Of a stretch of DNA of 64,000 bases, positions 26,555 to 35,589 are shown piece after piece (the first letter of the stretch is position 1; each line of letters opens with the position of its first letter). The stretch lies in NCBI RefSeq assembly GCF_001270965.1, contig NZ_LGIA01000148.1, positions 1-64,000 of the forward strand, given 5' to 3'. A model generated the notes under the pieces. That model worked only from the letters and a program-made list of their open reading frames with translations, searched no databases and had not been told where the DNA came from. The translations under genes were made by a program, and so were the position numbers. The DNA is from Sunxiuqinia dokdonensis. GTDB taxonomy: Bacteria > Bacteroidota > Bacteroidia > Bacteroidales > Prolixibacteraceae.

Positions 26555-27256
26555 CTACGATTTGAGCAGGTTGACCGTATGACAGGCTACAACAGCAGCG
26601 GTTTCGGTTCTCAAGCGGCTTTGGCCCAAGCTAACCGGGATCAATCCGTTCCGGATGGCTATTTCAATTTCCTCTTCGGAGAAATCGCCTTCAGGGCCAA
26701 TCAGAATTAAGTTGGATTGACTGGAGGCCAATTCATTCTTGAGTTCCCGCTTGTCCTGGTCATAGCAATGCGCGATAAAACGCTTGCCGTCCCAGTCCGA
26801 TTCAAGTACTTTTTTTAGCGGAGTTAGTGGGTTTAATTTTGGCAAGTAAGCTTTTAACGACTGTTTCATGGCTGAAATAATTACCTTCTCAAGCCGTTCG
26901 GTTTTTATCACTTTTCGTTCCGAATGATCACATAAGATTGGTGTAATTTCGTCCACTCCAATTTCTGTGGCTTTTTCAAGAAACCATTCAAAACGATCAA
27001 TATTCTTTGTTGGTGCTACCGCCAGATGGATGTAGTGATTTCGTTTGTTGAACCCGCTCACCGTTTTTGTGACTTCAATTCCACACCTTTTTGGATGCGC
27101 ATCGACTATTTGAGCCTCAAAAAAGTTTCCTTTGCCGTCAACCAATTCGATTTTGTCGCCATTCGCAAGTCGCAAAACACGAACAGCATGTTTTGATTCT
27201 GTTTCGTCGAGGTAGAAAATTGGGCCGGTGATGCCTGGCGTATAAAATAGCTGCAT
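26555..27256 (-). CDS. rsmE: 16S rRNA (uracil-1498-N3)-methyltransferase RsmE
   Basis: From the ATG at 27256 the protein has 233 residues. An N-terminal PUA-like domain (MQLFYTPGI..., HAVRVLRLANGDKIELVDGKG) is followed by a SPOUT methyltransferase domain. Its trefoil-knot SAM site shows LILIGPEGDFSEEEIE and LGQSRLRTETAAV. It methylates N3 of U1498 in the 30S decoding region. The longer frame from 27283 adds nine residues and would read over the -7 box, so I use 27256. Confidence 0.95.
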   Translation of the reverse strand: MQLFYTPGITGPIFYLDETESKHAVRVLRLANGDKIELVDGKGNFFEAQIVDAHPKRCGIEVTKTVSGFNKRNHYIHLAVAPTKNIDRFEWFLEKATEIGVDEITPILCDHSERKVIKTERLEKVIISAMKQSLKAYLPKLNPLTPLKKVLESDWDGKRFIAHCYDQDKRELKNELASSQSNLILIGPEGDFSEEEIEIAIRNGLIPVSLGQSRLRTETAAVVACHTVNLLKS

Positions 27257-27270
27257 AAGAATTGTTTTTA

Positions 27271-27278
27271 CAAAAATA
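27271..27278 (-). promoter_or_regulatory. candidate -7 box for rsmE
   Basis: Minus-strand TATTTTTG, 14 bases before the rsmE ATG; the transcript would have a very short leader. Confidence 0.45.
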
Positions 27279-27321
27279 GTCAATCACAGTTCGGCAGAAA
27301 GAAACAGCACAAAATATAAAT

Positions 27322-27351
27322 CCCCGGAATTTCAAATCTGATTTTCCGGGG
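27322..27351 (-). terminator. hairpin after sixA
   Basis: CCCCGGAA and TTCCGGGG pair around a 14-base loop; the tail ATTTATATTTT is only moderately T-rich. Confidence 0.5.
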
Positions 27352-27385
27352 AGAAAGCTAGGTTGTCAATATTTTAAACACCATG

Positions 27386-27880
27386 CTATTTTAGCATTCT
27401 GGGTGTGAGGTGGAATGCCAAATCTCCACCTCGCGCGGAAACCTCTTTCCAACTTTCAACATCAAAATCAACCGCGACAGTTGAACAGGTCGGCATATCA
27501 CTGTTGAATAACTTAACTAGATTATTGGTAAGATGATAAACCAGCGGGTTGTGACCAAAAACAAAAACAGTTTGTACTTCCTCTGAAATTTCACGCAAAA
27601 GATCAACAAATTCCTGGGTAGTCATTCCCTCATATAAATCTTCCTCTATTTGGATTGAATGAATTGAATAACGAAAATTCTCAGCATAAATTTCAGCTGT
27701 TTTTAAAGCCCTTTTGGCAGGACTTGAAATAATAAGATCAGCTTTAATCCCATCGCCGATTAATTTTAAACTAATCTGGTTCGCATCATTTTTACCCCGA
27801 TCCCGTAGCTTTCTGTTAAAATCATCATCATAACCATATGGCACCGCTTTCGCATGGCGAACAATCACAACTCTTTTCAT
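27386..27880 (-). CDS. SixA-type phosphohistidine phosphatase
   Basis: The 164-residue histidine phosphatase has the phospho-accepting RHAKAVPYG at the N-terminus (Arg8, His9), the SPAKRALKTAEIY segment (about 54-66) and the second His in VFVFGHNPLVYHL (about 105-117). The RHA (not RHGE) form and small size place it with SixA, which in E. coli removes phosphate from HPt domains or PTS protein NPr. The window's only hybrid kinase (32098) lacks an HPt domain, so its target is unclear. A hairpin at 27322-27351 may end its transcript. Confidence 0.87.
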   Translation of the reverse strand: MKRVVIVRHAKAVPYGYDDDFNRKLRDRGKNDANQISLKLIGDGIKADLIISSPAKRALKTAEIYAENFRYSIHSIQIEEDLYEGMTTQEFVDLLREISEEVQTVFVFGHNPLVYHLTNNLVKLFNSDMPTCSTVAVDFDVESWKEVSARGGDLAFHLTPRMLK

Positions 27881-28008
27881 TTGATCAGTATTTCTATGTT
27901 AGAATTAATTTTAAAACTGAGATGTCAATTAAAAGTTCGGTATAAAGAAACAATTATTCAGGCAAAATTACCCTATTTTCGTAGCTCAAGCGCTAATAAA
28001 ATTTATTG

Positions 28009-28518
28009 ATGAAGAGGATTGGATTGCTATCAGATACCCATGGCACCCTAAGCGAACGAATCATTCGTTTTTTTAAAGAAGTAGACGAAATTTGGCATGC
28101 CGGTGATATTGGTACAGAAGAAGTAGCAGATAAACTACTGAGCCTAAAACCACTTCGTGCAGTTTATGGAAACATTGACGGACATGTTTTGCGCCGCATG
28201 TATCCTGAGAATGTTCGTTTTTTTTGTGAAGAAGTTGATGTGCTTATGACCCATATTGGAGGCTACCCCGGACGATATGACCCACGAATAAAAAAAATGA
28301 TCTACTCCAGTCCGCCCCAGCTTTTTATTTCTGGTCATTCACATATTCTTAAAATAATACACGATAAGAAAATCAATTGCTTGCATATCAATCCGGGAGC
28401 GGCAGGAAATAATGGATTTCATCATGTTTGTACCGCCGTACGATTCAAAATTGACGGCGGTAATATCAAAGATTTGGAAGTTTTGGAATTTGAGCGAGCA
28501 AAGTTAAAAATAGAATGA
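28009..28518 (+). CDS. YfcE/MJ0936-type metallophosphoesterase
   Basis: The 169-residue phosphodiesterase (ATG 28009; a TTG one codon upstream ignored) shows every metal ligand of the small calcineurin-like family. These are SDTHG (about 8-12), HAGDIG (about 31-36), YGNIDGH (about 53-59), MTHIGG (near 80) and SGHSH (about 105-109). Related enzymes hydrolyse model phosphodiesters or cyclic nucleotides; the physiological substrate is unknown. It is followed by the SatD gene 76 bp downstream, which has its own -7 box. Confidence 0.9.
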   Translation: MKRIGLLSDTHGTLSERIIRFFKEVDEIWHAGDIGTEEVADKLLSLKPLRAVYGNIDGHVLRRMYPENVRFFCEEVDVLMTHIGGYPGRYDPRIKKMIYSSPPQLFISGHSHILKIIHDKKINCLHINPGAAGNNGFHHVCTAVRFKIDGGNIKDLEVLEFERAKLKIE

Positions 28519-28582
28519 TTGATCTATAATTGTAGAATATAGAATAAATGATTAATAAATTGCAAATATAGAATAATGTAGC

Positions 28583-28590
28583 TATTTTTG
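28583..28590 (+). promoter_or_regulatory. -7 box almost abutting the satD start
   Basis: TATTTTTG ends 4 bases before the ATG of satD; a start point about 6-7 bases downstream would give a leaderless mRNA. Confidence 0.45.
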
Positions 28591-28594
28591 GGCT

Positions 28595-29245
28595 ATGGAA
28601 AAGATTGCCGTTATATCAGCAGACATTATAAATTCTTCAAAGTTTGAAGAACATGCATTTATTGATACGATGCACGTACTTGAAGAACCGGCCGGAAATT
28701 ATTTGGTTAATCGCGGAGAACCCGTATTATCGAGCCGAGGAGACAGCTTTCAGTTGATGACAGCAGAGATCCGAAATTCATTTTTCAAAGCCATTTTTCT
28801 GAAATCATATTTCAAAAAAAAGCAAGTAGGCTTAAAGGATAAAAAAGGAAAAGGTACCATTGATATTCGAATTTCCCTGGCCGTTGGCCTGTCGAAAACA
28901 ATCCCCGAAAACATTGGGAAAACGATGGAGGAACCATTTGTACTTTCCGGCAGGGCGCTTGATCAGATGAAAAGGAAAAAACAAACATTTGTTATAACCA
29001 CCAGCCACGAGGAATACAATAAAGAGCTTGAATTGTCTTGTGCTTTTTTGGACAACCTTTTTGATGGCTGGACACTGGCACAGGCTGAGGTTATTTATTA
29101 TCTTGTTCAGGGTTTTAAGCAAACAGAAATTGCAGGCTTGTTGAATTTGTCGCAACCGTCGGTTAGCAGCCGAATTCAGCTCGCCCGATGGAGTTTAATC
29201 GAGAAAATGAATACTCGTTTTCTTCAAATTATCGAGAAAATATAA
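28595..29245 (+). CDS. SatD-family protein with C-terminal HTH
   Basis: The 216-residue protein begins with the family signature KIAVISADIINSSKF (about 3-17) and continues with SRGDSFQLM, resembling the nucleotide-cyclase-like N-terminal part of SatD. The C-terminus contains a LuxR/sigma-70-region-4-like helix-turn-helix (about 165-205; FKQTEIAGLLNLSQPSVSSR). The combination suggests a DNA-binding regulator with a sensor-like domain. Its stop overlaps the start of the DUF3307 membrane protein (TAATG). This SatD-DUF3307 pairing is recurrent in Bacteroidota, and its function is not established. Confidence 0.82.
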   Translation: MEKIAVISADIINSSKFEEHAFIDTMHVLEEPAGNYLVNRGEPVLSSRGDSFQLMTAEIRNSFFKAIFLKSYFKKKQVGLKDKKGKGTIDIRISLAVGLSKTIPENIGKTMEEPFVLSGRALDQMKRKKQTFVITTSHEEYNKELELSCAFLDNLFDGWTLAQAEVIYYLVQGFKQTEIAGLLNLSQPSVSSRIQLARWSLIEKMNTRFLQIIEKI

Positions 29246-29973
29246 TGGCAATGATTTTATTTATCAGACTATTAATCGCTCATTTACTTGCCGATTTTTT
29301 GTTGCAACCCGGGTCGTGGGTGAAAGATAAAAATGAGCACGGAATTAAATCACTAAAATTATTTTTGCATGTATTGGTGGTTACGGCCGTATCTGTAGTT
29401 TTCACGCTCGACTATTTTTCGTGGCAAATTCCCGTGTTCATATTCTTGTTTCACTACCTGATTGATTTAGCCAAAATTTATTTCATGCCACCTAAAATTA
29501 ACCAACTGGTTTGGTTTTTGACAGACCAGTTCTTTCATATCCTTGCTATTGGTGCTATTATTGCCATCGTTGGTGGATACTCCGTCCAGTGGTGGGCAAC
29601 ATGTGCAAGTTTAGTTTCAACTCCCGAGTTTCTTGTTGTGTTGCTTGCCTATCTTTTTATTATCTGGCCATCTATGATTATCGTTAATCTGGCAACAAAG
29701 CGTTGGCAGATTCAAATTAAACAGCATGTAGAGCCAGGTTTGCAAAATGCCGGAAAGTGGATCGGAATTCTGGAACGTGTTCTGGTGCTGACTTTCGTAC
29801 TAACGGCACAATTTCAAGCCATTGGATTTTTAATTGCAGCCAAATCCATTCTGCGAATTTCCGTTAAAAGCGAAGATAGTGCCCGGCTAATATCGGAGTA
29901 CGTGTTGATTGGCACCTTTATCAGTTTTACCCTCGCTATTTTAACCGGACTCCTTGCAAACTCCGTGTTCTAG
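29245..29973 (+). CDS. DUF3307 membrane protein
   Basis: The 242-residue protein (ATG 29245, one base overlapping the satD stop; an upstream ATG at 29188 would overlap satD by 57 bp) has about six TM helices. It begins with the DUF3307 signature LLIAHLLADFLLQPGSWVKD, in which His and Asp/Gln are conserved within the membrane helix. FLFHYLIDLAKIYFMPP and FLTDQFFHILAIG add further conserved His/Asp residues. No function is known for DUF3307. Its tight coupling to SatD suggests they act together, with SatD as possible cytosolic regulator. Confidence 0.85.
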   Translation: MAMILFIRLLIAHLLADFLLQPGSWVKDKNEHGIKSLKLFLHVLVVTAVSVVFTLDYFSWQIPVFIFLFHYLIDLAKIYFMPPKINQLVWFLTDQFFHILAIGAIIAIVGGYSVQWWATCASLVSTPEFLVVLLAYLFIIWPSMIIVNLATKRWQIQIKQHVEPGLQNAGKWIGILERVLVLTFVLTAQFQAIGFLIAAKSILRISVKSEDSARLISEYVLIGTFISFTLAILTGLLANSVF

Positions 29974-29988
29974 TTTATCTAAATCGAA

Positions 29989-30819
29989 CTACTTTTGAAA
30001 GGCGCAGGCAATCCATTTATTCCGTTCCTTTATTTCGATTTTTGTCAGCAACAATTCCGAAGCTCGTCCTAGAATGTCTTCCAAATCATTTTCGTAGAAC
30101 CCACTAACGATTAATAATCCACCTTCGTCCAAAACCGAGGTATATCTTTCAATATCCTGAAGGATGATGTTTTTTTGAATGTTTGCCAGAATTACATCAA
30201 ATCTTTGCAGTTGTAACAGCTTCACGTCACCGATAGAAGCCGTGAGATTGCTGATCCTGTTCAGGCGCGAATTTTCCACGGTTGCTTCATACGACCAATT
30301 ATCGATATCAATAGCCGTAACACTTTTGGCCCCTAGCATCGACGCATAGATTCCCAGAATTCCTGTGCCACAACCCATATCCAGCACCGTTTGTCCTTCC
30401 AGATTGAGTTCCGAAAGATGTTCCATCATCAGGCTGGTGGTTTCGTGGTTGCCAGTTCCAAAGGCCATATTCGGCTCAATTACAATTTCGTACTGAGCTT
30501 TGGGATATTCTTGATGAAACGGCGCACGAATCAACACCTGGTTATTGATCAGCAGAGGTTGAAAATAGTTTTTTTCCCATTCTTCGTTCCAGTTGATGTC
30601 TGGCATTTCTTCCTTCGAAAAATCAACTTGAAACGGAACATCGGCAAGACAAGCGCTAATATCACGAGTTGCCACTTTGTCAACAGGAAAAAAGGCGTCC
30701 ACCGTATCCTCCGTTTCATCAAAACTTTCAAAATCGAGCTGTGAAAGGTAAGCGATTAAAATTTCGCGGTTGGTTTCGTTATCTGGCAATAGCCTGAATG
30801 TGGCTTTTGTGTACTTCAT
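29989..30819 (-). CDS. prmA: ribosomal protein L11 methyltransferase PrmA
   Basis: The 276-residue SAM methyltransferase trimethylates ribosomal protein L11. The start at ATG 30819 gives the normal N-terminal substrate-binding domain; the frame open to 30870 runs through the tpiA terminator. The MTase domain shows AFGTGNHETTSLMMEHL, VLDMGCGTGILGIYASMLGA and DVILANIQKNII, the expected PrmA blocks (NI instead of the more usual N(I/P)). It lies downstream of tpiA but is separated by a terminator and has its own -7 box. Confidence 0.95.
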   Translation of the reverse strand: MKYTKATFRLLPDNETNREILIAYLSQLDFESFDETEDTVDAFFPVDKVATRDISACLADVPFQVDFSKEEMPDINWNEEWEKNYFQPLLINNQVLIRAPFHQEYPKAQYEIVIEPNMAFGTGNHETTSLMMEHLSELNLEGQTVLDMGCGTGILGIYASMLGAKSVTAIDIDNWSYEATVENSRLNRISNLTASIGDVKLLQLQRFDVILANIQKNIILQDIERYTSVLDEGGLLIVSGFYENDLEDILGRASELLLTKIEIKERNKWIACAFQK

Positions 30820-30828
30820 TTTTTCTTT

Positions 30829-30836
30829 CAAAAATA
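30829..30836 (-). promoter_or_regulatory. -7 box for prmA inside tpiA terminator tail
   Basis: Minus-strand TATTTTTG, 10 bases before the prmA ATG, made from the T-tract of the preceding terminator. Confidence 0.4.
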
Positions 30837-30866
30837 AAAAAAGCCACCCGGCAAAAACCAGATGGC
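30832..30866 (-). terminator. terminator of tpiA
   Basis: On the minus strand GCCATCTGG pairs with CCGGGTGGC (two G-U pairs) over a short loop and is followed by TTTTTTTATTTTT. Confidence 0.75.
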
Positions 30867-30894
30867 CCAATTCATAGTTCGTTTTATCGTCTTA

Positions 30895-31653
30895 CTAATA
30901 TGCGTTAATGATAGCCAGAAAATCTTCAGCTTTTAACGATGCACCACCAATGAGTCCGCCATCGATGTCAGGATTGGCAAAAAGTTCGTTGGCGTTTTTC
31001 GGGCTGCAGCTTCCACCATACAGAATTGAAGTTTCTTCGGCAACCGCAGCGCCAAACTTGTCAGCAATTAATCCGCGAATGAAAGCCAGCATTTCCTGAG
31101 CTTGCTCCGAACTTGCAGTTACACCAGTTCCAATGGCCCAAATTGGTTCGTAAGCAATGATGATTTTTGAAAAATCTTCAGTAGAAAGATTAAAAACCGT
31201 TTCCTCCAATTGGGTTTTTACAAAGTCGTTTTGAGTTCCGGCTTCACGAATATCTAAAGCTTCGCCACAGCAATATATTGGCGTTAAGCCATTTTCCAGT
31301 GCCAGTGCCACTTTTTTATTCAGAATTTCGCTGGTTTCACCGTAGTATTCGCGTCTTTCAGAGTGGCCTAATATTACATATTCGGCACCTGTTGATTTGA
31401 CCATCGCTGCTGAAACTTCGCCGGTAAACGCACCTTTAGCCTCGGCCGCACAGTTTTGCGACGACACACCAATCCTGCTCGTGTCAACTGCATTAACTAC
31501 GCTGGTAATGTGCGTAAATGGCGTTCCAAGCACAACTACAACATCTTTGGCACCTTCTTTAGCTACCAATTCGTTTACAGCTTTCGCCAATTCAACACCT
31601 TCCTGAATGGTTGTATTACATTTCCAGTTACCGGCAACAACTTTTTTTCTCAT
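30895..31653 (-). CDS. tpiA: triosephosphate isomerase
   Basis: The 252-residue TIM-barrel enzyme interconverts dihydroxyacetone phosphate and glyceraldehyde 3-phosphate. Asn9 and Lys11 (GNWKCN), His97 (ILGHSERR) and the catalytic Glu169 ([11 protein letters not shown]) are all present, as is the phosphate-gripping loop YGGSCSP near 211-217. Length is typical. It has its own terminator and is monocistronic. Confidence 0.98.
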   Translation of the reverse strand: MRKKVVAGNWKCNTTIQEGVELAKAVNELVAKEGAKDVVVVLGTPFTHITSVVNAVDTSRIGVSSQNCAAEAKGAFTGEVSAAMVKSTGAEYVILGHSERREYYGETSEILNKKVALALENGLTPIYCCGEALDIREAGTQNDFVKTQLEETVFNLSTEDFSKIIIAYEPIWAIGTGVTASSEQAQEMLAFIRGLIADKFGAAVAEETSILYGGSCSPKNANELFANPDIDGGLIGGASLKAEDFLAIINAY

Positions 31654-32097
31654 TTTTTTATTTTTTTGATGGATAGTGATTCAATATTTCTGTGCAAAAT
31701 TAAGAAAAAGGAAATCAACGCAGCTATATATTCAATCGTTGATTTAGAATTTAACTTTTGGTTAAACCGGTTTTTCTGTGTTGAAATGATTCGTCGAACG
31801 TATGCAAGTTGAAGATTATTTTAGTTGATATTTAATCAGTTGTAAAGAAGCCCGGAGAACTGGTTTTTAATAAAACTAAAGTGAGTTTTCGAAGCCAGCA
31901 CGATATCCATTATGTGTTTTTCAACAGGTTTAGCTCAGTTCTGAATTCAGATTGTATTCTTTTACATCATAGTAAGGGGTTTATTATCAGCCTGTATTAT
32001 TTTTTGTTTTTTATTGAAGGGGAGGGCCTGTCAAAATGAACAAATCAAAGTTTTAAATATTTCAGTATTTTTAGCCGCTGAACAAAATTTTAGAGAT
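31654..32097. other. non-coding divergent gap, nothing recognised
   Basis: An AT-rich gap between tpiA and the hybrid kinase. A minus-strand TAATTTTG at 31695-31702 could be the tpiA -7 box. Open frames here lack protein-like composition. No repeat or RNA motif was seen. Confidence 0.45.
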
Positions 32098-35000
32098 ATG
32101 GACCGTCTTTTTGTTCTGTTGGGGAGCGAATTTAGTTATCAGAAATTTCTTCCTTTAATGAATGATTTGCAAGAGATAAACTTCTCGTGTTTTAGTAGCT
32201 ATGATCTGGTTGTAAAAGCCATTGCTCATACTACTCCAACTGCGATTTTGATTCATGCGTCTGATTATTTTCAGATTATTTCGGGTTCAAAACAGAATGA
32301 TATAAACGCTTTGGATGTTCCAAAAATTATTGTGGGCGGAACAACAAACCCTGATATTCTATCAGGTGCGCAAACGCACTTTTTGCCTGAGAGTTTTACT
32401 GATGCCCGGTTTCTTTCCTTGTTCAATGATGAGATTTTGAAAAGGCCGGTTGCGGTCCATTCAGCAAAAATTCTTGATTTAATCATTCATCACATTCCCA
32501 TTGCCCTTTTCTGGAAAGATAAAAATTTGAATTACCTGGGCTGTGACCAGATATTTTGTAACGATCGGGGTTTTAGTAGTCCGGCCGATGTGGTTGGCCT
32601 CACCGATTTTGATTTGTATCCCGCTGATGTAGCTGCAAACAACAGGAACATGGATAAAGAGGTCATCCGGTCGGGCAGGCCGTTGTTGAATTACGAAGAC
32701 GAGGAGGTTACTGCGAGTGGCGATGTTGATATTTTGCGTAAAAGTAAAATTCCGGTGAAAGATTCTACTGGAGAAGTGATTGCGGTTATGGGGCTGTACG
32801 AGCGGATTACCGATCAGGTTCAAATTCAAAAGAGCTTAAAGGATGAACAGCATTTCTTGCAAATGTTGATGGATAATATTCCGGATACAATTTATTTTAA
32901 AGATCGGGATTCGAATTTTCTCAGGATCAACAAATCTCAGGCACAGACCATTGGGTTGAATGATCCGGAGGCTGCCACTGGGAAATCGGATTTCGACTTT
33001 TTCGATATGGATCATGCCCGGCAAGCTTTTTTAGACGAGCAGGAGCTCATGAAAAATGGAAAACCGTTGATCAATAAGTTGGAGTATATTAAAACGGCCA
33101 CTGGACATCGGTATGTTACTGCATCCAAAATTCCTTTGAAAGACGAAACCGGTGCCTGCATCGGTTTGGTTGGACTTAGCCGCGACGTGACTGCGGAACA
33201 TTTATTCAAACAAGAACTCAGGCATGAGCAAGAGCTTTTGAAGTCACTGATGGATAATATTCCAGACAGGATTTATTTTAAAGACACGCAGTCTCGATTT
33301 GTTAGAATTAATAAAGCCCATTTTACATCGTTTGGAATCGAAGATGAACAGGAAATTATAGGGAAAACCGATTTTGACTTTTTCCCGAAGGAGATTGCAG
33401 AGGATTTGTACGCACGGGAAAGAGCTGTTCTTAAAACCGGGATCCCGCAAATTAACGACATTGAGAAGACAATTAATCCGGATGGTTCTACCGTGTGGTC
33501 TTCTGTTACAAAAGTGCCAATTAGGAACGACCAAGGAGAGGTAATAGGGCTTGTCGGCATATCGCGTGACGTTACCAAAGAGGAATTGGCCAGGCAAGAG
33601 TTAAATCGAGCCAAGGAAAAGGCCGAATATGCCAATCGAGCCAAGAGCCTGTTTTTGGCCAATATGTCACATGAGATCAGAACGCCAATGAACGGAGTGA
33701 TTGGCATGGCCGACATTTTAAAACGCACCGATCTTGTTCCTTTCCAACGAGACTATTTGGACGTTATCATTAAATCAGGGCAAACCCTGCTGTCGATTAT
33801 TAATGATATTTTGGATTTTTCAAAAATCGAATCCGGGAAAATGGAGTTGGAGTTTGCTCCTGTAAATATTCGCACCGTTGTTGAAGAGGTGGCCGATGTG
33901 CAGATTATCCAGGCCAATGAAAAATCACTCGACTTTTTAACCTATGTTGACCCGAATATTCCCGAATATATTTCTGGAGATTATGTGCGATTGAAGCAAG
34001 TCATTACGAACCTATCCAACAATGCGGTCAAGTTTACGGCCAAAGGAGAGGTGTGCGTATCGGCTGAATTGGTTCAGACAATAGGTGACGAGCACGAGTT
34101 GCTGTTTGCCGTCAAGGATTCTGGGATCGGCATCCCCAAAGTTCATCAGGACAAATTATTTCAGTCGTTTAGCCAGGTCGACAGTTCCACTACCCGGAAG
34201 TTTGGCGGTACTGGATTGGGCTTGGCGATTTGCCAGAAACTGGTGGCGGCCATGGGCGGAAAAATCGAACTAAAAAGCGAAGCGGGTCAGGGAGCTGAAT
34301 TTTCATTTCGCTTGAAATTTAAAGAAACAAAAGGCAAGAATAATTCCTTTAGGCTGAAAAGTGTTTCATTCGAAAACTTACACGCCTTGGTTGTTGATGA
34401 TAACAAGACGAACCGAAACATTTTCAGGGAATATCTTGAAAGTTGGAAAGTGAATGTTCATGAGGCATCTGGCGGTGACGAAGCGTTGGCCGAAATTGCC
34501 AGGTTGAGGGACAAGGGCATTTCGCTTGATTTTGCGCTGTTGGATTTTCAAATGGCCGAGATGGATGGTATTGAGCTGGCCCGAAGGTTCAGAGAAATTT
34601 GTGATCTCAAATCACTTCGAATAATTATGGTTTCATCAGTCACCGATGCCATTAACCGCAACGATTTATCAGGATCTGATTTTGATTTTTACCTGAACAA
34701 ACCAGTGAAGTTGCAACAGCTGTACCAAGTTATTGCTTCGGTGATGGGTAAACCCAAAAGTAAGGAGAAAATACATCAGGAGATTGAAGTGCTGAAGTCC
34801 GATTTACAGCACAAGCGGATTCTGATTGTTGAAGACAACCCGGTGAATATGAAAGTAGCCTTGCATTCGATCGATGGAATTTGCCCTAATATTACTTTGG
34901 CCTATGACGGAAAACAAGCTGTTGAAGAGTTTCAGAAGGAACAGGTTGACTTTATTTTGATGGATATACAAATGCCAGTACTGAACGGCATAGAAGCGAC

Positions 35001-35178
35001 CAAACAGATCCGGGAAATCGAAAGGCAGAGCAATGTCACAAGTCCGGTAAAGATTATTGCCATGACTGCCAACACCATGAAGGAGGATGTTGAATATTGT
35101 TTGGAAATCGGAATGGATGCTTTTCTTGCAAAGCCTTTTCGGGTTGACGACCTGATGGAGGTGCTTAATTTTGATTAG
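32098..35178 (+). CDS. hybrid histidine kinase: pseudo-receiver, 3 PAS, two receivers
   Basis: From the ATG at 32098 the protein has 1026 residues (an in-frame TTG at 32014 could add 28). Residues 1-115 look like a receiver fold lacking the acidic pair and the phospho-Asp. Three PAS domains follow (about 125-240, 255-370, 380-490); PAS2 and PAS3 share MDNIPD.IYFKD and look like a duplication. Next is HisKA with His525 (MSHEIRTPMNG), then HATPase_c (GTGLGLAICQKL) and two receivers with Asp816 (LDFQMAEMDG) and Asp956 (MDIQMPVLNG). There is no membrane segment and no HPt or output domain, so it is a cytosolic hub relaying to another protein. No partner is adjacent. Confidence 0.92.
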   Translation: MDRLFVLLGSEFSYQKFLPLMNDLQEINFSCFSSYDLVVKAIAHTTPTAILIHASDYFQIISGSKQNDINALDVPKIIVGGTTNPDILSGAQTHFLPESFTDARFLSLFNDEILKRPVAVHSAKILDLIIHHIPIALFWKDKNLNYLGCDQIFCNDRGFSSPADVVGLTDFDLYPADVAANNRNMDKEVIRSGRPLLNYEDEEVTASGDVDILRKSKIPVKDSTGEVIAVMGLYERITDQVQIQKSLKDEQHFLQMLMDNIPDTIYFKDRDSNFLRINKSQAQTIGLNDPEAATGKSDFDFFDMDHARQAFLDEQELMKNGKPLINKLEYIKTATGHRYVTASKIPLKDETGACIGLVGLSRDVTAEHLFKQELRHEQELLKSLMDNIPDRIYFKDTQSRFVRINKAHFTSFGIEDEQEIIGKTDFDFFPKEIAEDLYARERAVLKTGIPQINDIEKTINPDGSTVWSSVTKVPIRNDQGEVIGLVGISRDVTKEELARQELNRAKEKAEYANRAKSLFLANMSHEIRTPMNGVIGMADILKRTDLVPFQRDYLDVIIKSGQTLLSIINDILDFSKIESGKMELEFAPVNIRTVVEEVADVQIIQANEKSLDFLTYVDPNIPEYISGDYVRLKQVITNLSNNAVKFTAKGEVCVSAELVQTIGDEHELLFAVKDSGIGIPKVHQDKLFQSFSQVDSSTTRKFGGTGLGLAICQKLVAAMGGKIELKSEAGQGAEFSFRLKFKETKGKNNSFRLKSVSFENLHALVVDDNKTNRNIFREYLESWKVNVHEASGGDEALAEIARLRDKGISLDFALLDFQMAEMDGIELARRFREICDLKSLRIIMVSSVTDAINRNDLSGSDFDFYLNKPVKLQQLYQVIASVMGKPKSKEKIHQEIEVLKSDLQHKRILIVEDNPVNMKVALHSIDGICPNITLAYDGKQAVEEFQKEQVDFILMDIQMPVLNGIEATKQIREIERQSNVTSPVKIIAMTANTMKEDVEYCLEIGMDAFLAKPFRVDDLMEVLNFD

Positions 35179-35220
35179 TGAAAAGATCCAATCGTCTGAA
35201 TTACAAGCCCGAATCCTGTA

Positions 35221-35568
35221 TTAAAAGCTGAGTGAATGCCAGCCATCTTTTAAATAGTCGCTTAGCTCTTCGCCCATGCCTTTAACGTCAATATTCATTT
35301 TTTCGAACTGAGCGGTCACGCCATACGTATCGGTGCAGCGTTTGCAGGCTTCTACCTGAACTCCCAATTCTTGCATGGCTTTGATTTTGGTCTGAAGCAT
35401 TGGGTTTTCGCTCAGCAATTTAGCCGATGGACCCCAAACGACCAACACCACCTGTTCAAACCAGCTATTTTTTTTGGCGGCTTCGGTATACATGAGGCAA
35501 ACTTTCTCGGCCACTTCAGGATCGCCGCTTGTCCATAAAACCACAATCTTATTCGTGTTTGTATTCAT
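35221..35568 (-). CDS. DsrE-family protein
   Basis: The 115-residue protein (ATG 35568; TTG two codons upstream ignored) has the DsrE/DsrF-like alpha/beta fold: an N-terminal strand IVVLWTSGDPEVAEKV, the VVLVVWGPSAKLL segment, and VQVEACKRCTDTYGV. In the last, Cys residues stand where sulfur-relay DsrE proteins carry the active cysteine. A role in sulfur trafficking is possible but not shown; no dsr or tus genes are nearby. It is 21 bp downstream of the GH2 gene on the same strand and may be co-transcribed. Confidence 0.83.
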   Translation of the reverse strand: MNTNTNKIVVLWTSGDPEVAEKVCLMYTEAAKKNSWFEQVVLVVWGPSAKLLSENPMLQTKIKAMQELGVQVEACKRCTDTYGVTAQFEKMNIDVKGMGEELSDYLKDGWHSLSF

Positions 35569-35589
35569 CTTCAATTAAAGTTTTGGAAA

